Shown here: positions 1 through 5,391 of the stretch, one piece after another
How positions within the stretch are numbered: position 1 is the stretch's first letter
Layout: every line of letters starts with the position of its first letter
Assembly: GCA_022564385.1 (NCBI GenBank)
Contig: JADFLN010000081.1
Coordinates: forward strand, 1 to 6,348
Direction of reading: 5' to 3'
Length of the DNA: 6,348 bases
From: Nitrososphaerota archaeon
Lineage (GTDB): Archaea; Thermoproteota; Nitrososphaeria; Nitrososphaerales; Nitrosopumilaceae
The notes under the pieces: generated by a model
Databases searched by the model: none
Told to the model about the DNA's origin: nothing
Seen by the model: only the letters and a program-made list of their open reading frames with translations
Program-made: the position numbers and the translations under genes

Positions 1-108
1 CATCAAAGAGCCAAAATTTTTCATAAATTCTGCTTGAGCACGTCCACTTTTTTGGATCCAGTCTTTGAACATTTCAGTTGGATTATACTGGTAATTATTA
101 CCACTCAT
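1..108 (-). CDS. Partial CDS, N-terminus only; possible PhaE-like polyhydroxyalkanoate synthase subunit
   Basis: The first 36 codons of a gene that runs off the left edge. The peptide begins MSGNNYQYNPTEMFKDWI and continues with a polar, amphipathic stretch (QKSGRAQAEFMKNFG) ending at base 1 with no stop. The 'FKDWI...AQAEFMKNFG' pattern resembles the start of archaeal PhaE or phasin-like proteins, which partner the PhaC polymerase in class III polyhydroxyalkanoate synthases. That is a family impression from 36 residues, so no symbol is given. The ATG at 108 is preferred over the in-frame ATG at 144 because a TATA-like box (132-139) lies about 27 bases upstream of 108, as expected for a leaderless archaeal mRNA. 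The upstream hydrolase ends 36 bases before this start, on the same strand and in the same frame. Confidence 0.55.
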   Translation of the reverse strand, partial: MSGNNYQYNPTEMFKDWIQKSGRAQAEFMKNFGSLM

Positions 109-131
109 TGGTAATAGAAGGAAGTAAATGG

Positions 132-139
132 TATTTAAA
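132..139 (-). promoter_or_regulatory. TATA-box-like promoter of the left-edge gene
   Basis: On the minus strand this reads TTTAAATA. Its centre is about 27 bases upstream of the ATG at 108, the classical archaeal TATA-to-initiation distance, so the transcript would be leaderless. It means the left-edge gene can be transcribed independently of the hydrolase that ends at 145. Confidence 0.5.
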
Positions 140-144
140 TGCAT

Positions 145-960
145 CTAAGGGTCATTCAAAAATTCTAAAACTTTGGATGCAAAAGCATATGGATACTGAA
201 CATATGGAGTATGGCCACACTCATCCATTCTAAAAAATCGACAATCCTGAATTGTTGAAACAAAATGGTCGGCATATTGAATCGGGATAACAGGATCATT
301 TTCCCCCCAAATAATTAAGGTAGGAATAGTGATTGTTTGAAGTTTAGATGTAACTAGTTCAGAGTTTTTTATTCCTAACAATGAGGACATAAAAGCAAGT
401 TTAGCATTAGGTAATTGCATTCTTTCTACAAATCCAGTAACAATTTCTTCGCGAATATTATGTCCTGTACCTTCCATCAATTCAAATGCATTTTTTGCAC
501 TTTGTTCATTTGGATATAATGCTGCCATGATATAGGCATCAAGAGCAGGAGTAGATTTTTCCATATTACCAGAGGGGGAAACGAGAACAAGTTTTTCAAT
601 TTCATTAGGATGCGAAGCAGCATATTCAGCAGCTATTTGCCCCCCTAATGAAGAACCAATTAGATTAGGTCGCTCAATATTAGATGCAATGAAAAATTTT
701 CCAAGAAATTCTGAAAAGAATTTTGTAGTGTAATCTACAAGTGGTTTGTCACTATAACCAAATCCTACAAGATCAGGAACTACAACACGAAATTTATCTG
801 AAAAAAGAGGAATTACTTGATCCCATCTTTCAGCTGAAGCCCCCAATCCATGAATAAGTACAAGTGTTTTTTTAGAATTACCAGATTCTAGATAACGAAT
901 TTTGTTTCCATCAATCTGAAGGAATTTCTCTTCCACTATTTTATCGTCAATTGTGATCAC
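145..960 (-). CDS. Alpha/beta-fold hydrolase
   Basis: A 271-residue cytosolic alpha/beta hydrolase with no signal peptide. Visible motifs in order: the oxyanion-hole segment LIHGLG (residues 35-40), the nucleophile elbow GSSLG (102-106, catalytic Ser104), the acidic residue in WGENDP (Asp222) and the histidine in ECGHTP (His250). The triad is therefore complete and the length is typical of this superfamily, which includes esterases, C-C bond hydrolases and haloperoxidase-like enzymes. The substrate cannot be read from the sequence. The start is a GTG at 960; no in-frame ATG lies nearby and no clear TATA box is seen at the right distance. It lies 77 bases downstream of msrA on the same strand and could be co-transcribed with it. 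If the gene after it is phaE, a role in hydroxyacyl-ester or polyester metabolism is possible, but that is only inference from context. Confidence 0.9.
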   Translation of the reverse strand: MITIDDKIVEEKFLQIDGNKIRYLESGNSKKTLVLIHGLGASAERWDQVIPLFSDKFRVVVPDLVGFGYSDKPLVDYTTKFFSEFLGKFFIASNIERPNLIGSSLGGQIAAEYAASHPNEIEKLVLVSPSGNMEKSTPALDAYIMAALYPNEQSAKNAFELMEGTGHNIREEIVTGFVERMQLPNAKLAFMSSLLGIKNSELVTSKLQTITIPTLIIWGENDPVIPIQYADHFVSTIQDCRFFRMDECGHTPYVQYPYAFASKVLEFLNDP

Positions 961-1037
961 TAGTTAAGTTTTAGTAAATTAGCGATCATAGGCATTTATG
1001 ATTTTTTTGTAACTGTCAATAGGTTGTAAAATAATTT

Positions 1038-1493
1038 TTACGATAATCCATGTTTTTTAAAATATTGTTGATGATATTCTTCGGCTTTATAGAATATAGG
1101 AGTGGGAATAATTTCAGTGACAATAGGATTTTCAAATTGACCAGATTTGTCAAGTGATTGCTTTGATTTTTCAGCAATTTCTTTTTGTTCATCATTGTGA
1201 TAAAAAATGGCTGAACGATATTGGATCCCAATATCCGGTCCTTGGCGATTCAATGTTGTTGGATTATGATTTTTCCAAAATACATCTAAAAGCTCTTCGT
1301 ATGATATTTTATCAGGTTCATATTCTACTTGTACAGCTTCGACATGGCCTGTTTTGTCTGTGCAAACTTCTTCATATGTTGGATTTGGCAATTGACCACC
1401 AATATATCCCACTTGGGTAGATTTGACACCTTTTGTTTTACGAAGTATATCTTCAACATGCCAAAAACATCCTGCACCAAATGTTGCTTTCAA
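1038..1493 (-). CDS. msrA: Peptide-methionine (S)-S-oxide reductase MsrA
   Basis: A 151-residue MsrA, the thioredoxin-dependent enzyme that reduces the S form of methionine sulfoxide in proteins and free methionine. The signature GAGCFW is at residues 6-11 with catalytic Cys9, followed by family segments GYIGG (29-33), PTYEEVC..TGHVEAV (38-54), FWKNHNPTT (72-80), GPDIGIQYRSAIFY (85-98) and AEEYHQQY (137-144). The only other cysteine is Cys44; the C-terminal recycling cysteines of the E. coli enzyme are absent, so Cys44 is the only candidate for an intramolecular resolving residue. The start is a TTG at 1493: a TAA lies seven codons upstream and no ATG is available. A TTAATTTG stretch around 1517-1524 on the minus strand is a weak TATA candidate. 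It is a stand-alone MsrA with no MsrB domain, fitting oxidative-stress repair in an aerobic ammonia oxidiser. Confidence 0.95.
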   Translation of the reverse strand: MKATFGAGCFWHVEDILRKTKGVKSTQVGYIGGQLPNPTYEEVCTDKTGHVEAVQVEYEPDKISYEELLDVFWKNHNPTTLNRQGPDIGIQYRSAIFYHNDEQKEIAEKSKQSLDKSGQFENPIVTEIIPTPIFYKAEEYHQQYFKKHGLS

Positions 1494-1545
1494 TTCAATT
1501 AATGTGAGTATTTATCAAATTAATACTATTTGTTGAAATTGAAAA

Positions 1546-2598
1546 CTAATTAATCATAATGATTCCTTCCTGAATAAGAAATTTCAGTGAGTTTACAAAT
1601 TCCGCATCTGAAATCAAATATTGTGACCACCAATGAGCATTATTTCGAATCCAATCTGGAACATCATTTCCAGATACATTCCCAGAAGAGATATTTGAAA
1701 TCATAATGATATTATTTTCTAACATAAATTCAATTCCGGTTACAAAAGTAGTGTCTGAGATTTCCCCTGTTGACCACCACCCCGCATTATTTCGAATCCA
1801 ATCAGGTACAGAGATAGGATCTCCATATCCCAAAATATTGTAAATAGATGAAGTTTGAAACTGAGAATCAAACCAAGATTTGTAATCAGGTTCGTTGTAA
1901 TATCGGTCAATGTAAAATTGTGGAGATTTGTCAAGAGATGGAAAACCATCAATATGTGTTGTCCTGTAACTAACTACATCATAAATAGAATTAGAAAGAA
2001 ACTGAGAATCAAACCAAGATTTGTAATCAGGTTCGTTGTAATATCGGTCAATGTAAAATTGTGGAGATTTGTCAAGAGATGGAAAATTTGGAATTTGTAA
2101 TTTTAATGTAGTAAAAGTAGATGTTGATTTGAGGTTAGATTCAGGAATTGGTTCAGGGTTTGAAGTGGATTCAGGTGTTGGTTCTGGTGTTGGTTCTGGT
2201 GTTGGTTCGGGTGTTGGTTCTGGTGTTGATTCGGAAGTAGTTGTAGGGGATTCTTTGTATTCTATTGAATGTTCCATAACTCCATCATAGAATACTCTGA
2301 TGAGATAAGTTCCATCAGGAGTCCAAAGAGAACCACCCACATTAAAAATAGTTGAAAAACTACCATCAGAATTTACTTCAAATTCGTTAATGTATGTGAA
2401 AGTATTCCATGGAGAAAAAATTTGAAGTATTACTGTTGAAATATCTGGGTCATAAGAAACATTACCAGTAATTCTCAATAAATCATCTTTATGATAAAGA
2501 GATTTGTCAGTTGTAAAATTCTCCACCACCCCAAACGCAGATAAGAAACTCAAAGGAATTAATAAAAATAGAAAAAATATTGTAAAACGCCAAATCAT
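1546..2598 (-). CDS. Secreted multi-domain surface protein with TPEP linker, duplicated 47-residue unit and two PDWI-type domains
   Basis: A 350-residue exported protein of unknown function. Order of parts: signal peptide (residues 1 to about 22, hydrophobic FFLFLLIPLSFLS); an Ig-like beta-sandwich region (about 25-115, with TGNVSYDP and WTPDGTYLIRV, as in Ig-like domains of archaeal surface proteins); a Thr-Pro-Glu-Pro linker (about 122-152); two copies of a 47-residue unit beginning FPSLDKSPQFYID (172-218 and from 219); and two C-terminal domains of about 37 residues beginning VPDWIRNNA.WW (264-300 and 313-349). The last domain type, ending in 'F...NIIMI', recurs in secreted proteins of Nitrosopumilus-like archaea; I know of no assigned function. 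No C-terminal transmembrane anchor or sorting signal is seen, so it is probably released or held at the S-layer. The ATG at 2598 has a TATA-like box about 26 bases upstream, giving a leaderless transcript. The 89-bp perfect DNA duplication points to a recent internal expansion. Confidence 0.9.
   Translation of the reverse strand: MIWRFTIFFLFLLIPLSFLSAFGVVENFTTDKSLYHKDDLLRITGNVSYDPDISTVILQIFSPWNTFTYINEFEVNSDGSFSTIFNVGGSLWTPDGTYLIRVFYDGVMEHSIEYKESPTTTSESTPEPTPEPTPEPTPEPTPESTSNPEPIPESNLKSTSTFTTLKLQIPNFPSLDKSPQFYIDRYYNEPDYKSWFDSQFLSNSIYDVVSYRTTHIDGFPSLDKSPQFYIDRYYNEPDYKSWFDSQFQTSSIYNILGYGDPISVPDWIRNNAGWWSTGEISDTTFVTGIEFMLENNIIMISNISSGNVSGNDVPDWIRNNAHWWSQYLISDAEFVNSLKFLIQEGIIMIN
1637..1656 (-). 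repeat. 20-bp direct repeat, copy in the last PDWI domain
   Basis: These 20 bases match 1784-1803 exactly, 147 bases (49 codons) away, and encode the PDWIRNN core of the second of the two C-terminal domains. The flanks diverge, so this is an older domain duplication than the 89-bp one in the same gene. Confidence 0.8.
1784..1803 (-). repeat. 20-bp direct repeat, copy in the first PDWI domain
   Basis: Partner of 1637-1656, in the same reading frame. The encoded domains share PDWIRNNA.WW and the final hydrophobic IIMI but differ elsewhere. Confidence 0.8.
1857..1945 (-). repeat. 89-bp perfect direct repeat, copy A
   Basis: Identical base for base to 1998-2086, at an offset of 141 bases (47 codons). 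A further 8-base match at the same offset (1841-1848 with 1982-1989) shows that the whole 47-codon unit was duplicated. This copy encodes the second protein unit, starting FPSLDKSPQF. Confidence 0.95.
1998..2086 (-). repeat. 89-bp perfect direct repeat, copy B
   Basis: Partner of 1857-1945. No difference is seen even at synonymous positions. About 52 bases of more diverged sequence separate the two copies (encoding LSNSIYDVVSY..), so homogenisation or recent copying has affected only part of the unit. Confidence 0.95.
2174..2233 (-). repeat. 12-bp tandem repeat (five units) encoding the Thr-Pro-Glu-Pro linker
   Basis: On the plus strand the unit is GGTGTTGGTTCN, present five times in a row with only third-position changes and one G-to-A change in the last unit. 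It encodes a TPEP repeat, an extended, unstructured spacer typical of cell-surface proteins. Tandem repeats of this kind can change in unit number by slippage, so linker length may vary between strains. Confidence 0.85.
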
Positions 2599-2619
2599 AT
2601 TCTAAAAATGAATTTCAAG

Positions 2620-2629
2620 TATAATTAAA
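2620..2629 (-). promoter_or_regulatory. TATA-box-like promoter of the 350-residue surface protein
   Basis: On the minus strand this reads TTTAATTATA, with its centre about 26 bases before the ATG at 2598. It fits a leaderless archaeal promoter and separates this gene from the one ending at 2655. Confidence 0.55.
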
Positions 2630-2654
2630 GAATTCGCAAGTTGTTCAATTAGAT

Positions 2655-3038
2655 TTAATTGACATCAGTGAAAATTTCAACAACTTTTTTGGCCAAGGTT
2701 TCTATGTTAACAGTAGGTTCTGCAGATATTAACAATAGAATTTGTGTGATAGGAAATGGAAAACTTACTAAAACAGCCTTATCTCGTCTTGCAGCAAGAT
2801 AATTAATTGGGCCTAAGCTTTCATCCAGTTCATTTCGAATAGAAGCCTTTGAGACAAATTCAAAAAATGACTGTAGTTTGGTTTCATCATTTTCATAAGG
2901 GGTAATTCCTTCTTTAAAACCTCCTGTGACAAGTTTACCATTTTTGTCAACAATTCCTGCAAATCTAATCTCAGATTCTTTAAGTAGGCGATTACATTTT
3001 TCGCCAAACAATTTCAAACTGAGATCTACATTTGACAT
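2655..3038 (-). CDS. DUF6659-like small protein, possibly roadblock/LC7-like
   Basis: A 127-residue soluble protein with no signal peptide. I recognise the pattern of a conserved thaumarchaeal family (DUF6659, from memory): an N-terminal helix with FGEKCNRLL (11-19), a strand pair RFAGIVDKNGKLVTGG (25-40), a helix around 53-75, then ARRDKAVLVSFPFP (83-96) and a final helix (112-124). The alternation of helix, 'IVDKNGKLV' hairpin and hydrophobic strands resembles roadblock/LC7 or profilin-like folds, which often act in GTPase or signalling complexes; that is inference. The ATG at 3038 is preferred to the TTG at 3053 because the longer form would begin inside an AT-rich box, and a T-rich stretch at 3061-3070 lies about 27 bases before 3038. 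It is transcribed towards the surface-protein gene, with a separate promoter between them, and divergently from the gene at 3190. Confidence 0.8.
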   Translation of the reverse strand: MSNVDLSLKLFGEKCNRLLKESEIRFAGIVDKNGKLVTGGFKEGITPYENDETKLQSFFEFVSKASIRNELDESLGPINYLAARRDKAVLVSFPFPITQILLLISAEPTVNIETLAKKVVEIFTDVN

Positions 3039-3060
3039 GATAAACTTTGTCAATATATCA

Positions 3061-3070
3061 AAAATAAAAA
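3061..3070 (-). promoter_or_regulatory. Weak TATA-like box of the DUF6659-like gene
   Basis: On the minus strand this reads TTTTTATTTT, centred about 27 bases before the ATG at 3038. A second AT-rich candidate (ATATAT, 3053-3058) is too close to that ATG for standard archaeal spacing. The 151-base divergent region 3039-3189 holds this and the promoter of the plus-strand gene; nothing else was recognised in it. Confidence 0.3.
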
Positions 3071-3189
3071 CCTAGCCAATTTCAATGCGGTATTATGGAA
3101 CTATTTTTAGACATAGAATTCCAAATTGGTCATTATGTTAAAGAAATTTTCACATGGAACTAATAAGTTAAAACTACGTTAGATAATTA

Positions 3190-3423
3190 TTGAAAATTGT
3201 ATTTATTGGAATTATAGCAATTATATTAATTGGGAGTTTTAGTATTCAAAATGTTTTAGGGCACCAACCAGATTTCAAAGTAAGTACATCAGAAGACATT
3301 TTGAAATTTTGTGAATTTTTTTATCAAGAATACAAGACACTAGGAGTAGATACACTAGTTAATCATCACCCAAATTTTCCGAATTTAAGAGCATGTGTGA
3401 TTTTGTATAATCATGTAGCATAG
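3190..3423 (+). CDS. 5' piece of the interrupted gene: signal peptide and N-terminal region
   Basis: 77 codons from a TTG at 3190; a TAA two codons upstream leaves no other usual start. The hydrophobic segment VFIGIIAIILIGSFSI followed by NVLG and HQPDF is a clear signal peptide with probable cleavage around residue 24. The rest (GVDTLVNHHPNFPNLRAC..) contains two cysteines, Cys42 and Cys69, but no motif I recognise. A weak TATA-like stretch (TAATAAGT, 3161-3168) is about 26 bases upstream. If the TAG at 3421 is respected, the product is a short secreted peptide without the C-terminal domains. Confidence 0.55.
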   Translation: MKIVFIGIIAIILIGSFSIQNVLGHQPDFKVSTSEDILKFCEFFYQEYKTLGVDTLVNHHPNFPNLRACVILYNHVA

Positions 3424-3450
3424 AACAGTACACATCAATTAAAAGATTTA

Positions 3451-4287
3451 GTGTTGATTGCAGAGATTGAAAAATATCTAGGAACGTCAGATCATACCAA
3501 AGAAAGACATCTGAGTAAGTTCACAACAATGCCAGATTGGATTAAAAAAGATGTAAAATTGTGGGTTGATGGAAATAACAAAGACAGTCAATATGCATAT
3601 GGAATAAGAGCAATGATAGAAAATAATATTATTTCACCAGCAATAATTGACAATATCAGTAATAGAGTTTGTATGGAAGATGGCTTATGTATCAAAGAGA
3701 CAGACTTTGTAATATATGCACATACTAGTAAATTTGGAGATCATATTACTGAAGAATTTGAAATTGAAAAGATTGATTCAAATGGAATTTTAATTAACAT
3801 CAAGAAAATTTCAAAAGAAAAGGTAGAAATAAAACAATTCTATCTTGATGAAAATGCAAAAATTCCAGCTGAAGAAAAATGTTGTAAAACTATAAGATTT
3901 CTTTTCAAAACACCCATCATAGTTGGTCAAATAATTGAAGATGATTATAAAATATTTGGAACCACAAATTACCCAATAGGGAATTTAGTTAGAGTTGGAT
4001 TATTGGCAGAGAATTCTGAAAAAACTAAATTATTAGTTATTGATCAAGAAACAGGACTTCTACTTTCGGAGAAATTCGAAAAGACAGTAATTACTACAAA
4101 TTGGGAAAAATCATCACTAATTAAGACTAATGTATTCCAGGATTCAGTAGGAATACAATTACATGATTTAAAGATTCCAAAATGGTGGAAAACTAGTAGT
4201 ATGTGGTTTACAGATGGCTTGACTACAGAATTAGAATACATTCATGCAATTGAATATCTGATTAGTGAAAAAATTATCATAGTTTAG
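3451..4287 (+). CDS. 3' piece of the interrupted gene: two PDWI-type domains flanking a beta-rich middle
   Basis: 278 codons from a GTG at 3451 (TTG at 3454 is equally possible), with no signal peptide of its own. Residues 28-63 form one PDWI-type domain (MPDWIKKDVKLWVDG .. AYGIRAMIENNIIS). The last 38 residues form another (IPKWWKTSSMWFTDG .. AIEYLISEKIIIV), the same domain type as in the protein at 1546-2598. Between them is about 175 residues of mainly beta-strand-like sequence with Cys74, Cys80 and an adjacent pair Cys144-Cys145, which could form disulfides outside the cell. Without the 5' piece it would stay in the cytosol, which argues that it is a fragment of an exported protein and not a gene in its own right. 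Confidence 0.6.
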   Translation: MLIAEIEKYLGTSDHTKERHLSKFTTMPDWIKKDVKLWVDGNNKDSQYAYGIRAMIENNIISPAIIDNISNRVCMEDGLCIKETDFVIYAHTSKFGDHITEEFEIEKIDSNGILINIKKISKEKVEIKQFYLDENAKIPAEEKCCKTIRFLFKTPIIVGQIIEDDYKIFGTTNYPIGNLVRVGLLAENSEKTKLLVIDQETGLLLSEKFEKTVITTNWEKSSLIKTNVFQDSVGIQLHDLKIPKWWKTSSMWFTDGLTTELEYIHAIEYLISEKIIIV

Positions 4288-5122
4288 ACTTTAATACACA
4301 TTTCAAAATAACATAATCAATTATTTTTTGTTCTGATGCTTTTTTCATTTTGAGAATTGATTTGTAAAGAATTTTTTCAACATAATTAGGAAATTTTTCT
4401 AAAATAGATTTTTTTATCATAGTTCTGTGTTCAATATAATAATTTGCTAAAGGTTCATAGACAAATTTACCGATTAGTTTTTCTTCAGAAATTGTGAATC
4501 CCACAGATTCAATCAATTCTTTGACAGGATCTAATTCATAATGTTCTGATGACCAAGTAAATTTTAAAAGTCCCAATTTTTTAATTGAGGAATTACCATT
4601 AATTATTGGAATTGCCATTACAAGTAAACCAGATTTTATCAAAATTCTTTTTGATTCTAAAATAAAATCAGATAAAGGTTTGAAGTGTTGAGCAGATTCC
4701 AATGCCAAGACTCGATCAACAGAATCATTATCAAATGGGAGTTTTGTAGAGGTAGAGTTTATGAATTCTATATTTTTTTGATTTCCAGAAAAAGCTAATT
4801 GTTTAAAATTGGTATTTACACAATACAAATGAAGATTAGAAAAATTATCTCTCCATAGTTTAGATGGGGCTGATAACCCACTTCCCACATCAACCACATT
4901 TTTTCCAGAGGATAATTCTGCTAAATTTCCAATAATTGTACATAGGTTATTTTGGGCTGAAATTGGATCCGTGTATTTTGAAGACCAACAACCAAAATTT
5001 AGCATAGATCCGCCAGTAGCAAGTTGCATTACAGGAGAAAGAGTAGCATAAAGATTCATTACATCTTTTTCATTTCTACGAAATGTCCAGAGAAATACAT
5101 TAAAAGGATTTATCAATATCAA
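4277..5122 (-). CDS. SAM-dependent class I methyltransferase
   Basis: A 281-residue methyltransferase that should transfer a methyl group from S-adenosylmethionine to a small molecule. Seen: a pre-domain LATGGSMLNFGCW (34-46); SAM-binding motif I VVDVGSG (76-82); LPFDNDSVDRVLALESAQHF (128-147) matching motifs II and post-II; a strand LLVMAIPI (166-173); and a helical, basic C-terminus (232-281). The 'MLNFG.W..DP..AQ.NL' start recalls the sterol/tocopherol/EryG-like C- or O-methyltransferases, but the substrate is unknown. The end of strand 2 carries asparagines (CVNTN) and not the usual acidic residue, as in that subgroup. Start choice is uncertain: TTG at 5122 or 5116 keeps the plausible FLWTFRRNEKDV segment; ATG at 5059 would drop 21 residues. 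It lies 40 bases after the mini-protein gene, and a 26-bp palindrome sits just before its start. Confidence 0.85.
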   Translation of the reverse strand: MILINPFNVFLWTFRRNEKDVMNLYATLSPVMQLATGGSMLNFGCWSSKYTDPISAQNNLCTIIGNLAELSSGKNVVDVGSGLSAPSKLWRDNFSNLHLYCVNTNFKQLAFSGNQKNIEFINSTSTKLPFDNDSVDRVLALESAQHFKPLSDFILESKRILIKSGLLVMAIPIINGNSSIKKLGLLKFTWSSEHYELDPVKELIESVGFTISEEKLIGKFVYEPLANYYIEHRTMIKKSILEKFPNYVEKILYKSILKMKKASEQKIIDYVILKCVLKSKL

Positions 5123-5123
5123 A

Positions 5124-5149
5124 ATAATTTCAAATTTATTTGAAATTAT
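5124..5149. promoter_or_regulatory. 26-bp palindrome at the methyltransferase promoter
   Basis: Two perfect 12-base arms (ATAATTTCAAAT and its reverse complement) flank a 2-base centre (TT). On the minus strand the distal arm contains ATAATTTC, about 24 bases before the TTG at 5122, so the palindrome would overlap the TATA box and the initiation region. That is where archaeal Lrp/AsnC, MarR or TrmB-type dimers bind to repress. It could also act as a hairpin after the mini-protein gene that ends at 5163. Being nearly all A and T, chance symmetry cannot be excluded, but 12 paired bases in a row is long. Confidence 0.5.
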
Positions 5150-5162
5150 GGGCTATTAATTT

Positions 5163-5294
5163 CTAGGGTAGGCCTTCAGAATCCTCAATACAGTGCTTAT
5201 GGACCCATTTTTCATCTTTGTTTTTTGCAATCTCTTTCCCAGGTTGAATTTTATCACCACAAGATATACAAGATGTCATAAATTTTGCTTTCAT
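5163..5294 (-). CDS. 43-residue mini-protein with a CxxC...HxxxC zinc-binding pattern
   Basis: A short gene: ATG at 5294, TAG at 5163. The product begins MKAKFMTSCISCGDKI, continues QPGKEIAKNKDEKWVHKHC and ends IEDSEGLP. Cys9 and Cys12 (CISC) with His32 or His34 and Cys35 (VHKHC) make a plausible single zinc knuckle, with PGKEIA and KWVHKHC as in LIM-like or treble-clef fingers. A TATA-like TTTATTT (5315-5321, minus strand) lies 24 bases before the ATG, and a TGA three codons upstream bounds the frame. Its role is unknown; a nucleic-acid or protein adaptor is possible. It is followed after 40 bases by the methyltransferase on the same strand. Confidence 0.7.
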   Translation of the reverse strand: MKAKFMTSCISCGDKIQPGKEIAKNKDEKWVHKHCIEDSEGLP

Positions 5295-5314
5295 GCATTT
5301 TCATTCTAATGCAC

Positions 5315-5321
5315 AAATAAA
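5315..5321 (-). promoter_or_regulatory. TATA-box-like promoter of the zinc-binding mini-protein
   Basis: TTTATTT on the minus strand, centred 24 bases before the ATG at 5294. It supports expression of the small ORF from a leaderless transcript. It shares the 97-base divergent region with the promoter of the RDD gene. Confidence 0.45.
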
Positions 5322-5361
5322 TCAACTATGTTGTAATTGGTGTTAACAAATGATCAACACA

Positions 5362-5370
5362 TTTTATTAA
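5362..5370 (+). promoter_or_regulatory. TATA-box-like promoter of the RDD-family gene
   Basis: TTTTATTAA, centred 26 bases before the ATG at 5392. It sits only about 11 bases before the upstream in-frame ATG at 5377, which therefore would not be in the mRNA. Confidence 0.55.
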
Positions 5371-5391
5371 TTTGAAATGATTAGTAATTTT

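Larger units (their letters stand above)
3190..4287 (+). pseudogene. Secreted PDWI-domain protein interrupted by an in-frame TAG
   Basis: Read as one frame, this is a 365-residue exported protein broken only by a TAG at 3421-3423. The first part ends ..CVILYNHVA, then the stop, then NSTHQLKDL leading straight into VLIAEIEKYLG with no frame shift. The nine codons between the stop and the next usable start (GTG at 3451) look like protein, and neither the GTG nor the TTG after it has a convincing promoter. The simplest reading is a single TGG-to-TAG change, giving an ancestral 'NHVAWNSTH'. The rest of the frame is clean, so inactivation is recent, or the stop is read through, or it is a sequencing or consensus error. 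TAG ends other genes here (hydrolase, 350-residue protein), so it is a normal stop in this organism. The 3' end overlaps the convergent methyltransferase gene by 11 bases. Confidence 0.75.

Noticed and set aside
109..147. Readthrough fusion of the hydrolase with the left-edge gene (same frame, separated by one TAG)
   Set aside because: The hydrolase already has a complete domain and normal length, and the downstream gene has its own TATA box and ATG, so this is a chance frame match.
1026..1041. Small inverted repeat (6-base arms, GTAAAA/TTTTAC) at the end of msrA as a terminator or operator
   Set aside because: The arms are short and AT-only apart from one pair, and partly inside the stop codon region; expected by chance in such AT-rich DNA.
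1857..2086. The two identical 89-bp segments as a CRISPR-like or mobile-element repeat
   Set aside because: There are only two copies, both in frame within one coding sequence and separated by coding sequence; no inverted ends, target duplication or Cas genes.
2069..2290. Plus-strand ORF rich in Gly-Val-Gly-Ser opposite the TPEP linker
   Set aside because: It is the reverse reading of the 12-bp repeat within the minus-strand surface-protein gene; it has no promoter and no recognisable domain.
3075..3129. 7-base inverted pair CCAATTT / AAATTGG in the divergent region 3039-3189
   Set aside because: The arms are short and separated by about 40 bases; not distinguishable from chance.
3421..3423. 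The TAG as a pyrrolysine codon
   Set aside because: Pyrrolysine use is not known in this archaeal group, no PYLIS-like element or pyl gene is seen, and TAG ends two other genes in the window as an ordinary stop.
5059..5122. ATG at 5059 as the methyltransferase start
   Set aside because: It would remove the FLWTFRRNEKDV segment, which looks like conserved protein, and would leave a 5' leader of over 60 bases after the promoter; kept as an alternative only.
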